11,119 nucleotides of DNA, taken from contig JALZVD010000054.1 in NCBI GenBank assembly GCA_023300205.1, positions 1 through 11,119 on the forward strand. Reading direction: 5' to 3'. The number at the start of each line of letters is the position of its first letter. Position 1 is the first letter of the stretch. Origin of the DNA: Akkermansiaceae bacterium (lineage in GTDB: Bacteria; Verrucomicrobiota; Verrucomicrobiia; Verrucomicrobiales; Akkermansiaceae). A model generated the notes under the pieces. That model ran no database searches. It saw nothing but the letters and a program-made list of their open reading frames with translations, and was not told the origin of the DNA. Of the stretch, positions 7,841 to 11,119 are shown piece after piece. The position numbers and the translations under genes are program-made.

Positions 7841-8761
7841 TCAATTTGGTTTAGATTTATTAACAATTTTAGCATCTCCTAAATGAGTCTCAGAAATATG
7901 AATTTCAGAAATCAAACCATCAGTAGCATTTTTCTTAAATTCAGTTACAGTAACTGCCTCTATAGTCCTAGATGTGGCTAAAGAACGTAACCAATCTTTG
8001 ACATGAGGGAAACCATTTTGAGTACCATTAAGGGGTACTCCACTATCAGATATTTCTAAGACTTTAGAATCTTCTGTGAAAAAACTAACAAATATTGAAT
8101 CTATCATATCTAAGCGAACAGAGGAATGCTCTTTTCTGTTAGCAATCAAATTAATGTTTGATGCTAGATCATTGTTATTCGTTGGTTTTACAACTGGGAT
8201 CTCAACCTCATTCTTGCGATATAGCACAAGTGTAATTTTAGGTGATAAATTTTCACCTTCCGAACAGATATATTCATCAATAGCAGTGTGTACAGCATTT
8301 ATATCGGAATAAATAGTTAGACTATCCACGGAAGCCTCTTCTTTTGAATAGACAAATACACCTTTTTTTCCTACTAGAGTTTTCAAAAAAGGGTCAAAAG
8401 AATAATTAGGCATTGTTTTCTTTTTCAGATCAGAAACAACATCGGTATCCAAAAAATATTCTTTCAGTTCTCTTTCTGCAAATTTTACTTTGTTTCTATT
8501 CCCCGCCGGGTTATCAAAATAATCCAGTTTACTTTTTACATTAAGATCTTTTCTAGAAACAACAAGTGGATCAAAACCAACAATATCATTATTACAATTA
8601 GATTCAAATGGAGAAGCTAATTGCTTTAGCAATTCTGAATATTTCCCACTTTGAAACTCGTCATTATTAAAAACAATGATATCCATTGCAGTGTAATTCA
8701 CATCTGAAGAACAAGAAAAAAAGGAAAAAATAATACTTAATACAATTAAAAATCTAATCAT
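7841..8761 (-). CDS. Predicted lipoprotein of unknown function
   Basis: A 306-residue predicted lipoprotein. A hydrophobic leader ends in FFSC, with the lipidated cysteine at residue 17 and Ser-Ser-Asp after it; the phenylalanine at -3 is acceptable but not ideal for a lipobox. The mature protein has alternating helices and hydrophobic strands (AMDIIVFNN at 25-33, GKKGVFVYS at 131-139, KITLVLYR at 175-182, SIFVSFFTE at 222-230), suggesting an alpha/beta domain. The order of strands loosely recalls a VWA or Rossmann-like sheet, but no DxSxS metal site is present and I would not assign that fold. It begins 5 bp after the four-helix membrane protein gene and its TGA is one base before the preferred GTG of the next gene, so it is firmly inside the operon. 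Confidence 0.9.
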   Translation of the reverse strand: MIRFLIVLSIIFSFFSCSSDVNYTAMDIIVFNNDEFQSGKYSELLKQLASPFESNCNNDIVGFDPLVVSRKDLNVKSKLDYFDNPAGNRNKVKFAERELKEYFLDTDVVSDLKKKTMPNYSFDPFLKTLVGKKGVFVYSKEEASVDSLTIYSDINAVHTAIDEYICSEGENLSPKITLVLYRKNEVEIPVVKPTNNNDLASNINLIANRKEHSSVRLDMIDSIFVSFFTEDSKVLEISDSGVPLNGTQNGFPHVKDWLRSLATSRTIEAVTVTEFKKNATDGLISEIHISETHLGDAKIVNKSKPN

Positions 8762-8766
8762 TATAC

Positions 8767-9801
8767 TTATCCATTTATCAATTGAGACAATTGCGTTTCT
8801 TTACAGGAAACAATTACAGCTTTTCTAATACTTGTATCTTTTTGGTTTGCATATAAGCCTTGAATATCAGCGTCAAGCACCAATCCTGAATAGATGAAGT
8901 GAACATTTTCTTTCCCAACAAATTCATTTACTCTATATTTATTTAGAATACCATCATGTTCAAATTCGAGTATATTTTCCTTTTGGGAGTAATTCTCATC
9001 TGTAGGCAGTATTTTTTGTGCGATTCTTTGTTCATCAGAATGCGCAGGCAGAAAAGTGTGGTCAAATTCTATTTCTTTAAAAGCGTTCTTTTCATGCGCT
9101 GAAATCCTATATTCACCGCTATCAAAGGCTTTGAGTTGGCTTTTCAAAATGGACTTAAATCTCCAATTAAGAAAACATATTTTGGTAAAAAGAATGTGAA
9201 TGATGATACTCAATAATATAACCGTAAGTATAAATCTGCCAATAGGTTCAACAAAAATTCCGTTTCCTAAGACTTCATAATAGATAAAGAATTTCCAAAC
9301 ATTCAAACCAATAATAAGAAGTATAAAAAATACATTAATGCCAAAAACTTTCCACTTCTCTCCTTTCCATCTTTTCATCTCACGATCTAAAGATTGATTA
9401 AAATGCTCTCGATTATCTTCAAACCTTTCTGGGATTCTAGACTTTGGGTTCTTTCTCTTCTCTCGATTAATAAAAATATTTGTCTTGATCTGTGACGGGA
9501 TTAAATCTAGTTGTAGTAAGATTATTGGTGGAATAATTGCGATTATAAAGTCAAATAAAGAAATAGCGAATATAGCTAAAACACCCACTCCCTCTTCATT
9601 CAATTGAAAAATTAGGATTGCTTCAACGACAATCAACAGCGCAACCATGATATATGCAACAATTGAACTTTTAATATTTCCAAAGAGTGATGGGATGGTT
9701 TCATTATTAATATTGGTCGTGACCTGAGGAATCATAGCCCAATATTTTAATAAATCTCCAGATGGCCTATATCCTAATTTCGACCCAAAGTTTAATTCCA
9801 T
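8767..9801 (-). CDS. Four-helix inner-membrane protein of unknown function, first gene of the operon
   Basis: A 344-residue integral membrane protein with no cleavable signal peptide. Four hydrophobic segments are visible at about residues 46-66, 72-98, 152-174 and 186-210. The loop between the second and third (about 103-150) is highly charged and basic (NREKRKNPKSRIPERF, REMKRWKGEKWK), which by the positive-inside rule places it in the cytoplasm. Both termini would then also be cytoplasmic. The soluble C-terminal part (about 212-344) has several strands, such as ILEFEHDGILNKYRVNEF and VHFIYSGLVLDADIQGLY, and could be a ligand- or partner-binding domain. I do not recognise a family. As first gene of the operon, next to a LytTR regulator, it could be a membrane partner that senses or controls that regulator, but nothing in the sequence proves it. 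Confidence 0.9.
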   Translation of the reverse strand: MELNFGSKLGYRPSGDLLKYWAMIPQVTTNINNETIPSLFGNIKSSIVAYIMVALLIVVEAILIFQLNEEGVGVLAIFAISLFDFIIAIIPPIILLQLDLIPSQIKTNIFINREKRKNPKSRIPERFEDNREHFNQSLDREMKRWKGEKWKVFGINVFFILLIIGLNVWKFFIYYEVLGNGIFVEPIGRFILTVILLSIIIHILFTKICFLNWRFKSILKSQLKAFDSGEYRISAHEKNAFKEIEFDHTFLPAHSDEQRIAQKILPTDENYSQKENILEFEHDGILNKYRVNEFVGKENVHFIYSGLVLDADIQGLYANQKDTSIRKAVIVSCKETQLSQLING

Positions 9802-10108
9802 TTGATTTTTATCTTTAGTATTTGCAGTAATTAGACACCAAATAATTTAATAGAAATGTAATTTTTTTTCTAGAAACAAAATTTAAACACTCTAAAATTT
9901 GGATTCATAAGAAAAGAGAAACTTTTAAATAATTTCAAATTCTTTCTAATAGAATCTAATATAATGAACATGAATTTTGCGTCAGCATCACTTCTAACCA
10001 ATGGGTAAATTTATCCTACGAATGCATAAAATAATCCAATGAAAATTAAATAGCTTGACTACCTATAGTCTATCAATTTGTTTTTTAAATATTATTTTTT
10101 GAGACTAA
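9802..10108 (-). promoter_or_regulatory. Spacer holding the presumed promoter region of the operon
   Basis: This 307-bp AT-rich region separates the LytTR gene from the first operon gene and contains no convincing open frame. Four blocks of it recur upstream of the LytTR gene at an offset of 643-644 bp: TCTTTAG (9812-9818), ACACCAAATAA (9835-9845), AATCTAATATA (9953-9963) and the 35-bp element 10007-10041. The block at 9835-9845, read leftward, gives TTATTTGG, a partial match to the Bacteroidota -7 element about 34 bp before the start codon, but no -33 TTG sits at the right distance. A 5-bp hairpin at 10057-10070 lacks a minus-strand T-run, so I see no terminator after the LytTR gene, and read-through into the operon is possible. 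Confidence 0.55.
9996..10041. repeat. Candidate operator: three CSAATG half-sites upstream of the operon
   Basis: CCAATG (9998-10003), CGAATG (10019-10024) and CCAATG (10036-10041) lie in the same orientation. The first two start 21 bp apart, so the 9-mers AACCAATGG and TACGAATGC are separated by 12 bp, which is the two-turn geometry described for LytTR-domain binding sites such as those of AgrA. The last two start 17 bp apart. The 9-mers fit the published LytTR consensus only partly. The right-hand 35 bp (10007-10041) recur at 10650-10684. Binding by the adjacent LytTR protein is inference. Confidence 0.4.
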
Positions 10109-10447
10109 TTATTTAGACCTCAATTTCATCACTCTTTCATATAATTTTTCCCGACCATTTTGACTTATCGGAATTGAAGTATTTCTTATAACTACAAATT
10201 CATTATTAAATGAATCAATTTTATTTACATTAATCAGATAAGATCTGTGAATTTTAAAAAGACAAGGAGAATCAATTTGTTCTTTAAATCGTTTTAAAGT
10301 CGAGCTTAATGAGAACTTCCCCACCTCAGTTATAATTTTAATACAACCATGATCTGCATGTACATAAAAAATATCATCTATGTATACTTTATAAAAAGCA
10401 TGACTCTTCGGTATAAAAACAATGTCACGATTGACGCACTTTTCCAT
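10109..10447 (-). CDS. Stand-alone LytTR-domain DNA-binding transcriptional regulator
   Basis: A 112-residue protein made almost entirely of a LytTR DNA-binding domain (residues about 17-110). Hallmarks are the opening strands VYIDDIFYVHAD, the motif HRSYLINVNKI (67-77) and the closing IPISQNGREKL (92-102), which are conserved across AlgR/AgrA/LytR-type regulators. It lacks the N-terminal receiver domain of the two-component members, and there is no trace of one upstream. It is therefore not phosphorylated in the usual way, and its activity may be set by abundance, by a partner protein or by a ligand. LytTR proteins bind pairs of about 9-bp direct repeats. Similar repeated DNA lies about 205 bp upstream of this gene and of the operon that follows it in the same direction. 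The natural inference is that it regulates itself and the operon. Confidence 0.93.
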   Translation of the reverse strand: MEKCVNRDIVFIPKSHAFYKVYIDDIFYVHADHGCIKIITEVGKFSLSSTLKRFKEQIDSPCLFKIHRSYLINVNKIDSFNNEFVVIRNTSIPISQNGREKLYERVMKLRSK

Positions 10448-10782
10448 TATTTGATTCTTTAGCTGTTATTTCGAATTCACAAAAAATAAGACATAGAATA
10501 TGTATCCCATATTTCAGATTCAAAAAATCTACTTTTTCATAGACATACTTTTAGAGTCTCTTTACAGTAGAAAAGTATATGCGATTTAATGTAGATAATC
10601 TAATATAGAGAATTAGATGGATTAGACGGATATATTCTTATGGAGAAGGAAATTTGTCTTACGAATGGTTGCTTTTATCCAATGGATTTAAAATGGATTC
10701 AAATCTGTAACCATTTTACAATTTTGAATTGTACCAATTGAGATATTAAAATTTAGCACAAGCGTCCTAAATAAAAAAAGCA
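10448..10782 (-). promoter_or_regulatory. Upstream region of the LytTR gene, up to the IS element
   Basis: This AT-rich region has no convincing gene. The longest small frame noticed, 33 codons starting at the ATG at 10640 on the plus strand, has no supporting features. Blocks shared with the operon's upstream region are TCTTTAG (10456-10462), ACAAAAAATAA (10479-10489), AATCTAATATA (10597-10607) and the 35-bp element 10650-10684, so this is probably the LytTR promoter region. Further right lie a tandem ATGGATT pair (10682-10688 and 10693-10699) and a perfect 7-bp palindrome, TACAATT/AATTGTA (10717-10733, 3-nt loop). The exact left end of the insertion element somewhere after about 10740 cannot be fixed. 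Confidence 0.5.
10650..10684. repeat. Second copy of the 35-bp upstream element
   Basis: Compared base for base with 10007-10041, the left 18 bp match at 16 positions (AAATTTgTCtTACGAATG) and the right 8 bp (ATCCAATG) match fully, while the 9 bp between them match at only 2 positions. The spacing of the conserved blocks is kept although the DNA between them has changed, as expected of a protein-binding site rather than of chance or recent duplication. It lies 203 bp upstream of the LytTR start codon; the other copy lies 206 bp upstream of the operon's first start codon. Confidence 0.5.
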
Positions 10783-10837
10783 GGGCATGTTAGATTTTCC
10801 CTAAATTTAGGGTTGGAACAAACCTAAAAACATGCCC
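10783..10837 (+). promoter_or_regulatory. Inverted repeat covering the transposase start codon
   Basis: GGGCATGTT (10783-10791) is perfectly complementary to AACATGCCC (10829-10837), and the second arm contains the transposase ATG (10832-10834). Inside the 37-nt loop is a second palindrome, CCCTAAATTTAGGG (10799-10812). A transcript entering from outside the element would fold so that the start codon is paired, while one beginning inside the loop would not. This is the logic known from IS10 and IS50, which block translation from read-through transcripts. The structure is seen in the sequence; the role is inferred. Confidence 0.55.
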
Positions 10838-11119
10838 CACGTAAAAGTAAATCTTTTCGCACAAATATTAGAATTGATAGACCGGACGGATATTTCGAAA
10901 CTAGTGCGAGAACATCAAACAGATAAATATAGCTAGGGCTGTAATACATGGACACATTTAGTTTCTATGCTATTCATGCAATTTTCAGGTGTAAACTCAT
11001 TAAGAGACATATCGAATGGCTTAAGGTCAGCTACGGGCAATTTAAGCCACTTAGGAGTAACTCAAGCGCCAAGTAAGTCTACAATAAGTTACCAGAATAT
11101 AAATCGTGATTATAAAGTA
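10832..11119 (+). pseudogene. IS4-family transposase N-terminus (DUF4372-type) interrupted by a stop codon; partial
   Basis: Read from the ATG at 10832 in a single frame to the window edge (96 codons), the translation matches the start of IS4-family transposases: VNLFAQILELIDRTDISKLV, EHQTDKYS, then TWTHLVSMLFMQFSGVNSLRDI, LSHLGVTQAPSKSTIS. This is the DUF4372 N-terminal domain that precedes the DDE catalytic domain; full proteins are usually about 380-400 residues. Codon 35 is TAG (10934-10936), at a place where relatives usually have Lys before Gly-Phe/Cys-Asn, so one base change from AAG explains it. The frame is otherwise open. The catalytic domain lies beyond the window. A sequencing error or re-initiation at a downstream ATG are alternatives to a true pseudogene. 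Confidence 0.85.

Larger units (their letters stand above)
10783..11119 (+). mobile_element. Left end of an IS4-family insertion sequence, cut by the window edge
   Basis: The N-terminal part of an IS4-family transposase with its leader region runs off the right edge. The left boundary is not certain: the inverted repeat at 10783-10837 probably belongs to the element, and the true terminal repeat may lie up to about 40 bp further left (near 10746-10782). The right terminal repeat and target duplication are outside the window, so neither end can be confirmed. The transposase frame carries an internal stop, so this copy is probably inactive. Confidence 0.7.

Noticed and set aside
8076..8312. Plus-strand open frame of 78 codons
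   Set aside because: Antisense to the lipoprotein gene, with no recognisable motif.
7841..8761. Reading the lipoprotein as a second VWA protein
   Set aside because: The alternation of strands and helices is only suggestive and the DxSxS metal-site motif is absent.
10057..10070. Small hairpin GACTA/TAGTC after the LytTR gene as a terminator
   Set aside because: The stem is only 5 bp and there is no T-run after it on the minus strand; the T-rich stretch is on the wrong side.
10640..10741. Short plus-strand frame of 33 codons starting MEKEICLTNG
   Set aside because: It overlaps the conserved non-coding element 10650-10684, has no family-like features and is of a length expected by chance.

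Overview
The window (about 32% GC by eye, AT-rich spacers, no clear Shine-Dalgarno sites) reads as a chromosomal segment of a member of the Bacteroidota. Supporting signs are: Sec signal peptides followed by Gln (…AQKL, …GQKL, the Bacteroidetes 'Q-rule'), a short DUF6567-type lipoprotein, a stand-alone LytTR regulator, and an IS4-family transposase of the type common in this phylum. Every intact gene lies on the minus strand. The only plus-strand coding trace is the broken transposase at the right edge.

Layout, right to left in the direction of transcription: a damaged IS4-family element enters at about 10.78 kb. A stand-alone LytTR DNA-binding protein follows (10109-10447). After a 307-bp spacer comes a tightly packed set of five genes with gaps of 5, 1, 10 and 10 bp: a four-helix inner-membrane protein (8767-9801), a lipoprotein (7841-8761), a small exported protein (7195-7839), an exported helical-repeat protein (5643-7184) and an outer-membrane beta-barrel-like protein (4832-5632). 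After a 136-bp gap come an exported M48 metallopeptidase with a DUF5666-like N-terminus (3133-4695) and, 6 bp later, an exported protein joining a DUF5995-like module to a von Willebrand A domain (988-3126). A 389-bp spacer separates these from a DUF6567-like lipoprotein (236-598), which is followed by a clear intrinsic terminator (61-96).

I do not recognise the seven-gene set as a named system. All products are predicted to sit in or cross the envelope: one in the inner membrane, one lipid-anchored, one outer-membrane barrel and four exported soluble proteins including a zinc protease, a helical scaffold and a Mg-dependent adhesion domain. This suggests an envelope assembly, surface-display or envelope-maintenance function, but that is inference. 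The strongest regulatory clue is that the DNA upstream of the LytTR gene and upstream of the operon's first gene share several blocks at nearly the same offset (643-644 bp). One of these is a 35-bp element lying about 205 bp upstream of each start codon. This points to co-regulation, possibly by the LytTR protein itself, or to duplication of a promoter region.
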